From an uncultured Bacteroidales bacterium (lineage in GTDB: Bacteria; Bacteroidota; Bacteroidia; Bacteroidales; UBA932), in assembly GCA_905236955.1 (NCBI GenBank), contig CAJOQW010000100.1, positions 1-18,037 of the forward strand: 18,037 nucleotides of DNA, written 5' to 3'. Every line of letters begins with the position of its first letter. Positions within the stretch are counted from its first letter, which is position 1. Positions 6,948 to 14,600 of the stretch are shown here, one piece after another. The position numbers and the translations under genes were made by a program. The notes below the pieces were generated by a model, which searched no databases, was not told where the DNA came from, and was given only the letters and a program-made list of their open reading frames with translations.

Positions 6948-8065
6948 AAGAGTCCGTTCAATGCGTCGATGAATGTCCGTGCCTCGTCGGCGGTGAGACA
7001 CAGCGGGGCGAGCAGCCGTATCATGTTGTTTCCCGCCACCCCTGTGAAAATGTGCTTGTCGTATAGCAGGGCCTTGCGTATGGGTGCTACGTCGCAGTTG
7101 AATTCGATGCCCAGCATGAGTCCCCTGCCGCGTATGTCCTCTATGCAGTCTTTGCGGGGCAGTTCGCCCTTGAGGATTTCCCCCACCTTCAAGGCATTTT
7201 CCATGAGCTTCTCTTCCTGCATGATTTCCAGCACCGAGACGGCCGCCGCCATGGCCAGGTAGTTCCCTCCGAAAGTGGTTCCCAGACGCCCTTTGACGGT
7301 CTCGAACATGGGCGAGAGGAGGATTCCTCCGCAGGGGAAACCATTGGCTATCCCCTTTCCCATGGTGATGATGTCGGGCTCGATGCCCGCCCACTGGTGG
7401 GCGAAGAAGTGCCCGGTGCGCCCGTATCCGCTCTGCACCTCGTCCAGGATGAGCACAGCGCCGTACTTTGTGCAGAGGTTGCGCAGGTCGCGCATGAAAC
7501 CGTCGGACGGGACGTTGATGCCCCCGCATCCCTGTATGCCTTCCACAATTACGCCCGCGACGTCGCCTCCTGCAAGTTCCGCCTCGACCCCCGCGGCGTC
7601 GTCCAGGTTGCAGAAAGTCACCTTATGGACGGCGTTGAAGGGGGAGACTATGGCCGGATTGTCGGTAGCCGCCACGGCGCCTGAAGTGCGTCCGTGGAAA
7701 CTCTTGCGGAAAGCTACGATGCGGTCTTTGCCGGTATGGAACGAAGCCATCTTGAGCGCGTTCTCGTTCGATTCGGCCCCCGAGTTGTCAAGGAAGAGGC
7801 GGTAGTGTGGATAACCGCAGGCTTCTCCCAGCAAGTGCGCGAGTTTTTCCTGGAGGGGATTGTGCACGCTGTTCGAATAGAAGCCGATGCGTCCCGCCTG
7901 TGACATCAGGGCCGCGGTATATCGGGGATGGCAGTGGCCGACGGAGATTACCGCGTGCCCCCCATATAGGTCGAGGTACTCCGTGCCCTTGTCATCCCAG
8001 ATGGTGCAGCCGGCCGCCTTGACGGGGGTGACATCGAAAAGAGAATATACGTCGAAAAGTTCCAT
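6944..8065 (-). CDS. argD: Acetyl/succinylornithine aminotransferase
   Basis: This 373-residue class III PLP aminotransferase converts acylglutamate semialdehyde to acylornithine using glutamate as amino donor. Residues visible include the GGHAVISVGHCHP start motif (35-47), NSGAESNENALK (94-105), SFHGRTSGA (122-130), Asp208 in LILDEVQSG, which contacts the PLP ring nitrogen, and the PLP lysine Lys237 in TMGKGIANG. Length is near the lower end for the family, with no missing core motif. It lies six bases after argC and overlaps argF' by ATGA. Whether it prefers acetyl or succinyl intermediates cannot be read directly; it should match the neighbouring transcarbamylase. Confidence 0.96.
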   Translation of the reverse strand: MELFDVYSLFDVTPVKAAGCTIWDDKGTEYLDLYGGHAVISVGHCHPRYTAALMSQAGRIGFYSNSVHNPLQEKLAHLLGEACGYPHYRLFLDNSGAESNENALKMASFHTGKDRIVAFRKSFHGRTSGAVAATDNPAIVSPFNAVHKVTFCNLDDAAGVEAELAGGDVAGVIVEGIQGCGGINVPSDGFMRDLRNLCTKYGAVLILDEVQSGYGRTGHFFAHQWAGIEPDIITMGKGIANGFPCGGILLSPMFETVKGRLGTTFGGNYLAMAAAVSVLEIMQEEKLMENALKVGEILKGELPRKDCIEDIRGRGLMLGIEFNCDVAPIRKALLYDKHIFTGVAGNNMIRLLAPLCLTADEARTFIDALNGLL

Positions 8066-8071
8066 AAGCTC

Positions 8072-9037
8072 TTACCACCGGTTGGCCTTGAAGCGGAGAC
8101 CGGTGGTCTCGTCGAGGCCGAACAATAGGTTCATGTTCTGCACGGCTTGCCCTGAGGCACCCTTGCAGAGATTGTCCAACATGCTGATTATGTGTAGTTT
8201 ATTGCCGTATTTGCGCACATGGAGGATAGCCTTGTTGGTGCCTGTGACCATCTTCATGTCGGGGTTGGAATCGACCACGAACGTGAACGGCTCGTTTTTG
8301 TAATAATCCTTGTAAAGGGCGATCGCCTCCTGTTCTTCCAGTCCGCATTCGAAATAGGCCGATATCGTGATGCCCCTGGCAAAATCCCCCCTTATGGGCA
8401 CGAAATTGATCCCTCCCTGCCACGATGGCGCCAAGGTATGGAGAGTCTCGCAGATCTCGCCCAGATGCTGGTGGGTGAAAGCCTTGTAAACGGAGATGTT
8501 GTCCGTCCGCCAGCTGAAGTGGGTCGTTTCCTGCGGTCTCTGGCCCGCCCCGGTGGAACCGGTGATTCCGGTGACATGGACTTCGGGCAGGATATCTGCC
8601 TTGGCCGCCGGGAGCAGGGCCAGCTGGATGGCCGTGGCGAAACAGCCCGGATTGGCTATGTGGCCGGCTCCCTTTATCTTGTCGCGGAAAGCCTCGGGAA
8701 GGCCATAAACGAAATCTTCGGCGTCCGCCGCCAGGCGATAGTCGTTGCTGAGGTCGATTATCTTTCCCTTGAATTCCCGGGGAAAGGAGGCCACTTCAGC
8801 CTTGGACCTGCCGTGTCCCGAACAGAGGAACACCACGTCGGCTTCGCACACGGGGGCGTCGGCCCTGAAGAGGATATCCGTCTCCCCGACCAGGTCGGCG
8901 TGGGCTGCCCACAGGGGTTCGCCGGCATGGGATCCGCTCTGTGCGAAGGCTATTTCCGCCTCCGGATGGTTCAGCAGTATCCTTGCCAGTTCGCCCGCGG
9001 TGTATCCGGCGGCTCCTATGATTCCTGCGCGTATCAT
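8072..9037 (-). CDS. argC: N-acyl-gamma-glutamyl-phosphate reductase
   Basis: ArgC reduces acylglutamyl phosphate to the semialdehyde with NADPH, step 3 of the pathway. The 321-residue protein begins with the Rossmann motif GIIGAAGYTAGEL (5-17) and has the catalytic cysteine in NPGCFATA (Cys132), followed by GITGSTGAG (157-165). The start ATG at 9037 is chosen because it makes an ATGA overlap with argG and falls directly at the Rossmann strand. An in-frame extension to 9130 lies within argG and looks like a shadow. Six bases separate it from argD. Related proteins act on either acetylated or succinylated substrate. Confidence 0.96.
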   Translation of the reverse strand: MIRAGIIGAAGYTAGELARILLNHPEAEIAFAQSGSHAGEPLWAAHADLVGETDILFRADAPVCEADVVFLCSGHGRSKAEVASFPREFKGKIIDLSNDYRLAADAEDFVYGLPEAFRDKIKGAGHIANPGCFATAIQLALLPAAKADILPEVHVTGITGSTGAGQRPQETTHFSWRTDNISVYKAFTHQHLGEICETLHTLAPSWQGGINFVPIRGDFARGITISAYFECGLEEQEAIALYKDYYKNEPFTFVVDSNPDMKMVTGTNKAILHVRKYGNKLHIISMLDNLCKGASGQAVQNMNLLFGLDETTGLRFKANRW

Positions 9038-10803
9038 ATCTTTCCGGCTTCTTCGGGGTGGGCTGCGTAATACACCCTCAGGGGGGTGGAAGTCACCTTG
9101 ATGAATCCCTTGGCGTCCTCCGCAGTCCATCCCTTCTGCATCTCGCCGTATTCACCGAACTTGGTCTTCACCAGGTCGTCGGGGCTGTCCACGCCCACGG
9201 TCTCGAAGCAGTGGGGCCTGAGGAGCATGGTGACGGTGCCGTTGACGTTGCGCTGGCTGCTTTCGAGCATGGATTCGATGTCGCGCATGACGGGCTCCAT
9301 ATACTGGCTTTCGTGCAGGAACATGCCGTACCATACCGCCACCTGGTCCTTCCAATACTGCTGCCACTTGCTCAGGGTGAATTTTTCCAGGAACTTGTGC
9401 GCGGCGATTATAAGCAGGGCGGCGGCGGCTTCGAAGCCCACGCGGCCCTTTATGCCTATGATGGTATCGCCCACGTGCATGTCGCGTCCTATGCCGTATG
9501 GTGCGGCGAGCGATTCCACTTTCCGGATGGCCTCGACCTTGTCGGTGAAGGATTCGCCGTTGACCCCCACGAGTTCTCCGTGCTTGAATTCCAGGGAGAT
9601 GGTCTCGCTGCCTTCCTTGACTACTTGTTTAAGGTATGCGCTTTCTGGCAGGCCCTGTTTGGAATCCAGGATCTCCCCTCCGCAGATTGAAGTGCCCCAC
9701 AGGCCGACGTTATAGGAATACTTGAGTTTCTTGAAGTCGGCCGGGAAACCGTTGCGGTTGAGGTATTCCGTCTCGAATTCGCGGGTGAGCGCCATGTCGC
9801 GGGTGAGAGTGATGATCTCTATGCCGGGAGCACCAACGAGGAAGGTCATGTCGAAACGGACCTGGTCGTTGCCCGCCCCTGTGGACCCGTGGGCTATGGC
9901 ATCCGCCCCAATCTCTTGGGCGTATCGGGCGACGGCAAGGGCCTGGAAGATCCGTTCGGACGATACCGAAATGGGATATGTGCCGCCCCGGAGCACGTTC
10001 CCGTACACCATGTAACGTATGCTCTTGTCGTAATACTCCTGCCGGACGTCCAGGGTGACATATTTCACCGCTCCCAGCTTGTATGCATTCTCCTCGTTGG
10101 CCTTCAGCTGCTCCGCGCTGAAGCCGCCTGTGTCGGCGCAGGCCGCGTACACTTCGTACCCGTGCCTTGTCAGGTACATTACGTTGAACGAGGTGTCAAG
10201 GCCGCCGCTGAACGCCACCACCACTTTCTTCTTCCTTCCGTCCTGGGTCTGGGACGGACCCATGGCCTTGGAGGAAGGGTCGAACAGCATGCCTGTGCAA
10301 AGGCATTTGGTGTAGTTGTTCCGGCAGAGCACGTCGTAGTTCACGCAGCTTTCGCAGCCCCTCCAGAACGTTGGGTCGGAGGTGAGGTCGGGGAAGGTGA
10401 CCGGATGGTAGCCCAGTTCGGTGTTGATCTTCATGACGGCGGCTCCGGTGGTGAGTCCGAACAGCTTGGCGCCCGGGAACTTCTTCTGCGACAGCTCGAA
10501 GGCGGCTTTCTTGATGCGCTTGGCTATTCCCTTGCCGCGGTATCCTTCATTTACGATGAGTCCGGAATTGGCGACGAACCGCTCGTGCTCCCAGCACTCT
10601 ATGTAGCAGAAACCCACGAACTTGTCTCCGTCCATGGCGATTATCGCCTTGCCTTCCTTGATTTTGCTGGCCACATATGCGGGGTCGCGCCTGGCGATAC
10701 CGGTGCCGCGGACCTTGGCGGCCTCCTCTATGGTACGAAGGATTTCGTCCACATAGCCGAGGTGCTTCCCAGAAGCCACCTCGACGACGACATTGTCGTT
10801 CAT
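9034..10803 (-). CDS. argG: GNAT N-acyltransferase fused to argininosuccinate synthase
   Basis: One uninterrupted 589-residue frame joins two enzymes. Residues 1 to about 148 are a GNAT acyltransferase with the acyl-CoA loop GYRGKGIAKR (87-96). Residues about 190-589 are argininosuccinate synthase, which joins citrulline and aspartate using ATP, with the P-loop AFSGGLDTS (197-205) and the SSERIFQ, STGAGNDQ and SICGGEILDSKQG motifs. Between them is a cysteine-rich joint, with Cys at 150, 153, 160, 167 and 169. In Bacteroides, as I recall, the same GNAT is a separate gene just before argG. It is a candidate acylglutamate synthase, since no argA or argJ is seen here; that role is inference. In-frame Met172 and Met181 could start an ArgG-only product. 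It begins 6 bp after argR and overlaps argC (ATGA). Confidence 0.93.
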   Translation of the reverse strand: MNDNVVVEVASGKHLGYVDEILRTIEEAAKVRGTGIARRDPAYVASKIKEGKAIIAMDGDKFVGFCYIECWEHERFVANSGLIVNEGYRGKGIAKRIKKAAFELSQKKFPGAKLFGLTTGAAVMKINTELGYHPVTFPDLTSDPTFWRGCESCVNYDVLCRNNYTKCLCTGMLFDPSSKAMGPSQTQDGRKKKVVVAFSGGLDTSFNVMYLTRHGYEVYAACADTGGFSAEQLKANEENAYKLGAVKYVTLDVRQEYYDKSIRYMVYGNVLRGGTYPISVSSERIFQALAVARYAQEIGADAIAHGSTGAGNDQVRFDMTFLVGAPGIEIITLTRDMALTREFETEYLNRNGFPADFKKLKYSYNVGLWGTSICGGEILDSKQGLPESAYLKQVVKEGSETISLEFKHGELVGVNGESFTDKVEAIRKVESLAAPYGIGRDMHVGDTIIGIKGRVGFEAAAALLIIAAHKFLEKFTLSKWQQYWKDQVAVWYGMFLHESQYMEPVMRDIESMLESSQRNVNGTVTMLLRPHCFETVGVDSPDDLVKTKFGEYGEMQKGWTAEDAKGFIKVTSTPLRVYYAAHPEEAGKI

Positions 10804-10809
10804 TTTTAT

Positions 10810-11280
10810 TTAAGCTAAGAGTTTTTCTTCTATTCCGGGAATGACGGATCCGAGGCTTTCGAGCACCCTGTAGTTCTGGAAGCCCTGTCGGACCACCATC
10901 ATGATAGTGTCGTCACCGGCGAGAGTGCCGGCGATTTCCCGCAGATTACCCGCGTCGATGAGTGCGGCCACGAAACTGGCGTAGCCGGGGCGGGTCTTGA
11001 TGACGCAGAACGAGGCGGAGAATTCAATGCTGGTGACGCCTTTCGCAACGGAGGGTTCGCCCGGCGAATCGCTGCCGTCGCTGACCGCAACATACGCATA
11101 GCCCTTCCCGGGGACGTGTTTCTTCACGACCCCGAGCTCGCGCAGGTCCCTTGAAAGGGTAGCCTGGGTGGCCTTTACCCCGAGTTCCGCTACCTTGGCC
11201 TGGAGTTCTTCCTGGCTCTGGATGCTTTCCCTCGAAATAAGGTTGAGGACTATTCTCTGCCTTTCTGTCTTGTCAAGCAT
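10810..11280 (-). CDS. argR: Arginine repressor
   Basis: This 156-residue ArgR is an arginine-sensing regulator that binds palindromic ARG boxes as a hexamer. The N-terminal winged helix (about 1-65) contains QATLSRDLRELG (39-50) with the DNA-contacting Ser43-Arg44 pair. The C-terminal domain (about 80-156) ends in the arginine-binding GTLAGDDTIMMVV (118-130), with Asp123-Asp124 as in E. coli. It is the first gene of the arginine block and lies 6 bp ahead of the GNAT-argG fusion. An ARG box overlapping its own promoter suggests autoregulation together with the biosynthetic genes. A second operator pair lies upstream of carA. Confidence 0.97.
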   Translation of the reverse strand: MLDKTERQRIVLNLISRESIQSQEELQAKVAELGVKATQATLSRDLRELGVVKKHVPGKGYAYVAVSDGSDSPGEPSVAKGVTSIEFSASFCVIKTRPGYASFVAALIDAGNLREIAGTLAGDDTIMMVVRQGFQNYRVLESLGSVIPGIEEKLLA

Positions 11281-11306
11281 GATATTATGTTGCCAACTAA
11301 CCGCAA

Positions 11307-11338
11307 CAAATATATTAATAATTATTCAACCATGCAAA
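11307..11338 (-). promoter_or_regulatory. Promoter of the argR-argG-argCDFBEH block
   Basis: On the minus strand TTTG (11335-11338) is followed after exactly 20 bp by TATATTTG (11307-11314). Together they match the Bacteroidota primary-sigma pattern TTTG-N19/20-TAnnTTTG without a mismatch. Transcription would begin near 11300, about 20 bases before the argR start. The region lies in the 71 bp gap after carB. Confidence 0.75.
11313..11330 (-). promoter_or_regulatory. ARG box overlapping the argR promoter
   Basis: The 18 bp sequence TATTAATAATTATTCAAC (plus strand) fits the E. coli ARG box WNTGAATWWWWATTCANW, with one mismatch in the core and one at the outer end. It covers the spacer and touches the -7 element of the argR promoter, so ArgR binding would block transcription. 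The operator assignment is by similarity only. Confidence 0.6.
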
Positions 11339-11342
11339 AAAT

Positions 11343-11360
11343 ATTGAATAATTATATATT
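11343..11360 (-). promoter_or_regulatory. Weak second ARG box upstream of argR
   Basis: Plus-strand ATTGAATAATTATATATT has a perfect left half (TGAAT plus AATT) and two mismatches in the right half of the ARG box. Its centre is 30 bp from the centre of the stronger box, about three helical turns. It overlaps the carB stop codon (11352-11354). It may be a weaker auxiliary site or chance A+T-rich similarity. Confidence 0.35.
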
Positions 11361-14300
11361 ACTAAGGTAATCCTGCCATGCCGCGGTTTCCAGGCTCCCG
11401 GCCGGAACGGAGCAGAACGCGCGGATGAATTCCGAAGCCAGCCGTGCGTCGGTGAAAAGGGGTATGTTGGAGTCTATTGCGGCACGCCTTATCTTGTAGC
11501 CTTCGGCAAGCTCCTTGTCGCTGAAGTTCTTGGGGATGTTTATCAGCATGTCGGCCTCATGGGAGTTGATGAGGTCGAGTATCTTCGGGAAAGTTCCCAG
11601 CATCACCTTGTTGGCGTTTTCCGAAGGCCATAGGGTGCGGATGGTCTTGATGCCGTTCTCGTACAGGTAGCGCCACGAGCCTTCGGTCGCGAATATCTTG
11701 TATCCGGCTTGGTGGAGCATGCGGCAGGCAGGCAGAAGGTCGGCCTTCTGCCTGGAGTTGCCGGAAGATATGACTATGTTTTTCCGGGGGACGGGATTGC
11801 CCACCGATTCGAGCGACTTGATGAGGGCGTCGGCGAAGGTGCTGCCAAGGCAGGCGGCCTCGCCTGTCGATGCCATATCCACACCGTGGAGCGGATCGGC
11901 CCCCTGCAGGCGGGCGTACGAGAATTGGGAACTCTTCACCCCCACGTGCGCTATGTCGAACATGTTCTTGGCCGGGGGGTCAGGAGAAAGCCCCAGCATG
12001 GCCTTCGTCGCCAGTTCTATGAGATTGATGCCCAGCACCTTCGATACGAACGGGAAACTCCGCGAGGCGCGCAGGTTGCATTCTATCACCTTCACCTCGT
12101 TCTCCTTGGCGAGGAACTGGATGTTGAACGGGCCGGTTATGTGCAGTTCGCCGGCTATCTTGACAGCTACCTTGCGCAGGCGCCGTACCGTTTCTATATA
12201 TAGTTTCTGCGCCGGGAAAACTATGGTGGCGTCGCCGGAGTGCACGCCGGCATATTCCAGATGCTCGGAGATGGCGTATGCGATGATGCGGCCCTTGTCC
12301 GCCACGGCGTCGAACTCTATCTCCTTGCATCTTTCTATGAACTGGCTTACCACCACCGGATGTTCCTTGCTCACCTCGGCCGCTTCAGAGAGGAACTGCT
12401 GGAGCTTGGAAGAGTCCCAGCATATGTTCATGGCCGCTCCGGAAAGCACGTATGAGGGGCGCACCAGCACGGGATATCCCGTTTCGGCTATGAACGCCTC
12501 TATCTCCTCCATGGTGCTGAGTTCGCTCCAGCGGGGCTGGTCTATGCCCAGCAGGTCAACTATGCTGGAGAATTTGTGCCGGTCTTCGGCACGGTCGATA
12601 TCCTCGGCATCCGTGCCTAGGATGGGCACGCCGTGCCTGTGGAGGGCGAGGGCCAGGTTGTTGGGGATCTGACCGCCGACCGACACTATCACCCCGGACG
12701 GGGCTTCCATCTCTATGATGTCCATGACCCGCTCGAAACTCAGTTCATCGAAATACAGCCTGTCGCAGGTGTCGTAGTCGGTCGATACGGTCTCGGGGTT
12801 GTAGTTGATCATCACCCCGCGGTATCCCTGTTTGCGCACTTCCTGCAGGCTCGTCACCGAACACCAGTCGAACTCCACCGAACTGCCTATGCGGTAGGCC
12901 CCCGAACCCAGGACTATTATGGTCTTTCCGTCTTTTTCGCAGGTAATGTCGTCCTCGCTGCCGTTGTATGTCAGATACAGGTAGTTGGTATCTGCCGGGA
13001 ATTCCCCGGCAAGGGTGTCTATCTGCTTGATACAAGGGACAATGCCCATTCCCTTCCGGATCGAGCGCACGCAGGAGGCAAGCCCGTCGCCGCCGGTGTC
13101 TCCCTGTACGGCCTTGAGTATCTGAATGTCCGAGAACCCCTGCTTCTTCGCTTTCAAGAGCAGGTCCTTTCCAATTGACGACACTCCCTCGCATGACTGC
13201 AATTCCTTGAGAGTTAGTACGATGCCATGGAGTTTGTCGAGGAACCAGCGGTCGATGCGGGTGAGGGAATGGATCTTGTCCACGCTCCAGCCCTGCTGAA
13301 GGGCCTGGGACAGGATGAAGATGCGGGTGTCGGCCGGGTCTTTCAATTCCTCTTCCATGTCCTCCACCGCTATATCCTTGTTGCATACGAAGCCTTCGGA
13401 ACCCTGGCCTATCATGCGCAGGCCTTTCTGCACCGCTTCCTCGAAACTGCGCCCTATGGCCATCACTTCTCCCACCGACTTCATGCTGGAGCCAATCTTG
13501 CGCGAGACGCCGTGGAATTTCGCGAGGTCCCAACGGGGGATCTTGCACACCACGTAGTCGAGTGCGGGCTCGAAGAAGGCGGGAGTGCTGCCGGTAACGG
13601 CATTTGTGAGTTCGAAAAGGCCGTAGCCGATGCTCAACTTGGCGGCTACTGCGGCAAGGGGGTAACCGGTGGCCTTCGATGCGAGCGCTGAAGAACGGCT
13701 CAGGCGGGCGTTCACTTCTATCACCCTGTATTCGCTGGAGTCGGGGTCGCAGGCGTACTGCACGTTGCATTCCCCCACTATCCCAAGATGGCGTATTATC
13801 TTGATTGACAGCTCCCTCAGGAAGTGGTAATCTTTGTTGGAGAGGGTCTGCGACGGGGCCACCACTATGCTTTCGCCGGTGTGTATGCCCAGGGGGTCGA
13901 GATTCTCCATGTTGCAGACGGTGATGCAGTTGTCGAAGCTGTCGCGCACCACCTCGTATTCTATCTCCTTCCATCCCTTGAGGCTCTTTTCCACCAGCAC
14001 CTGCGGCGAGAAAGAGAAGGCCTTGGCACAGGTTACCTCCAGTTCCCCGGGGGTTTCGGCGAATCCCGACCCGAGGCCTCCCAGTGCGTATGCGGCGCGG
14101 ATGATTACAGGATAACCCAGGGACTCTGCAGCGTCATGCGCCTCCTGCAGATTGTCGGCCGGGCGGGAGCTGATGGTCTTCACGTCTATTTCTCCGAGCC
14201 TCTTGACGAAGAGGTCGCGGTCTTCGGTGTCCATTATCGACCGTACAGAGGTTCCAAGCACCCGGACGCCATATTTTTCGAGTATTCCGCGGCGATGGAG

Positions 14301-14600
14301 CTCCACTCCGCAGTTCAGGGCCGTCTGCCCCCCGAAAGAAAGGAGTATGCCGTCGGGCCGTTCCTGATCTATCACCTTTTCGGCATATTCCGGGGTCACC
14401 GGCAGGAAATAGATGCGGTCGGCCGAGCCTTCCGACGTCTGCACCGTTGCTATGTTGGGGTTGAGGAGGACGGTGGATATGCCTTCCTCCTTCAGGGCCT
14501 TGAGGGCTTGTGAACCGGAGTAGTCGAATTCGCCGGCCTGGCCTATCTTGAGGGCTCCCGAACCGAGCAGGAGCACTTTGTGGATGTCTGGGCGTTTCAT
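11352..14600 (-). CDS. carB: Carbamoyl-phosphate synthase large subunit
   Basis: The 1082-residue large subunit makes carbamoyl phosphate from bicarbonate, ATP and ammonia channelled from CarA. Order of parts: first ATP-grasp half (about 1-400, with LLLGSGALKIGQAGEFDYSG and RAAYALGGLGSGFA), an oligomerisation region, second ATP-grasp half (about 555-930, with GSGAYRIGSSVEFDWC and NPETVSTDYD) and a C-terminal MGS-like regulatory domain. Its wording is notably closer to the CPSase of eukaryotic CAD (GWKEIEYEVVRD, CNMENLDPLGIHTGES, RIGSSVEFDWC) than to E. coli CarB, judged from remembered sequences. The start at 14600 is chosen because it overlaps the carA stop (ATGA) and begins MKRPDIHKVLLLG; the open frame further upstream is a carA shadow. 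It serves the arginine genes that follow, and possibly pyrimidine synthesis. Confidence 0.97.
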   Translation of the reverse strand: MKRPDIHKVLLLGSGALKIGQAGEFDYSGSQALKALKEEGISTVLLNPNIATVQTSEGSADRIYFLPVTPEYAEKVIDQERPDGILLSFGGQTALNCGVELHRRGILEKYGVRVLGTSVRSIMDTEDRDLFVKRLGEIDVKTISSRPADNLQEAHDAAESLGYPVIIRAAYALGGLGSGFAETPGELEVTCAKAFSFSPQVLVEKSLKGWKEIEYEVVRDSFDNCITVCNMENLDPLGIHTGESIVVAPSQTLSNKDYHFLRELSIKIIRHLGIVGECNVQYACDPDSSEYRVIEVNARLSRSSALASKATGYPLAAVAAKLSIGYGLFELTNAVTGSTPAFFEPALDYVVCKIPRWDLAKFHGVSRKIGSSMKSVGEVMAIGRSFEEAVQKGLRMIGQGSEGFVCNKDIAVEDMEEELKDPADTRIFILSQALQQGWSVDKIHSLTRIDRWFLDKLHGIVLTLKELQSCEGVSSIGKDLLLKAKKQGFSDIQILKAVQGDTGGDGLASCVRSIRKGMGIVPCIKQIDTLAGEFPADTNYLYLTYNGSEDDITCEKDGKTIIVLGSGAYRIGSSVEFDWCSVTSLQEVRKQGYRGVMINYNPETVSTDYDTCDRLYFDELSFERVMDIIEMEAPSGVIVSVGGQIPNNLALALHRHGVPILGTDAEDIDRAEDRHKFSSIVDLLGIDQPRWSELSTMEEIEAFIAETGYPVLVRPSYVLSGAAMNICWDSSKLQQFLSEAAEVSKEHPVVVSQFIERCKEIEFDAVADKGRIIAYAISEHLEYAGVHSGDATIVFPAQKLYIETVRRLRKVAVKIAGELHITGPFNIQFLAKENEVKVIECNLRASRSFPFVSKVLGINLIELATKAMLGLSPDPPAKNMFDIAHVGVKSSQFSYARLQGADPLHGVDMASTGEAACLGSTFADALIKSLESVGNPVPRKNIVISSGNSRQKADLLPACRMLHQAGYKIFATEGSWRYLYENGIKTIRTLWPSENANKVMLGTFPKILDLINSHEADMLINIPKNFSDKELAEGYKIRRAAIDSNIPLFTDARLASEFIRAFCSVPAGSLETAAWQDYLSNI

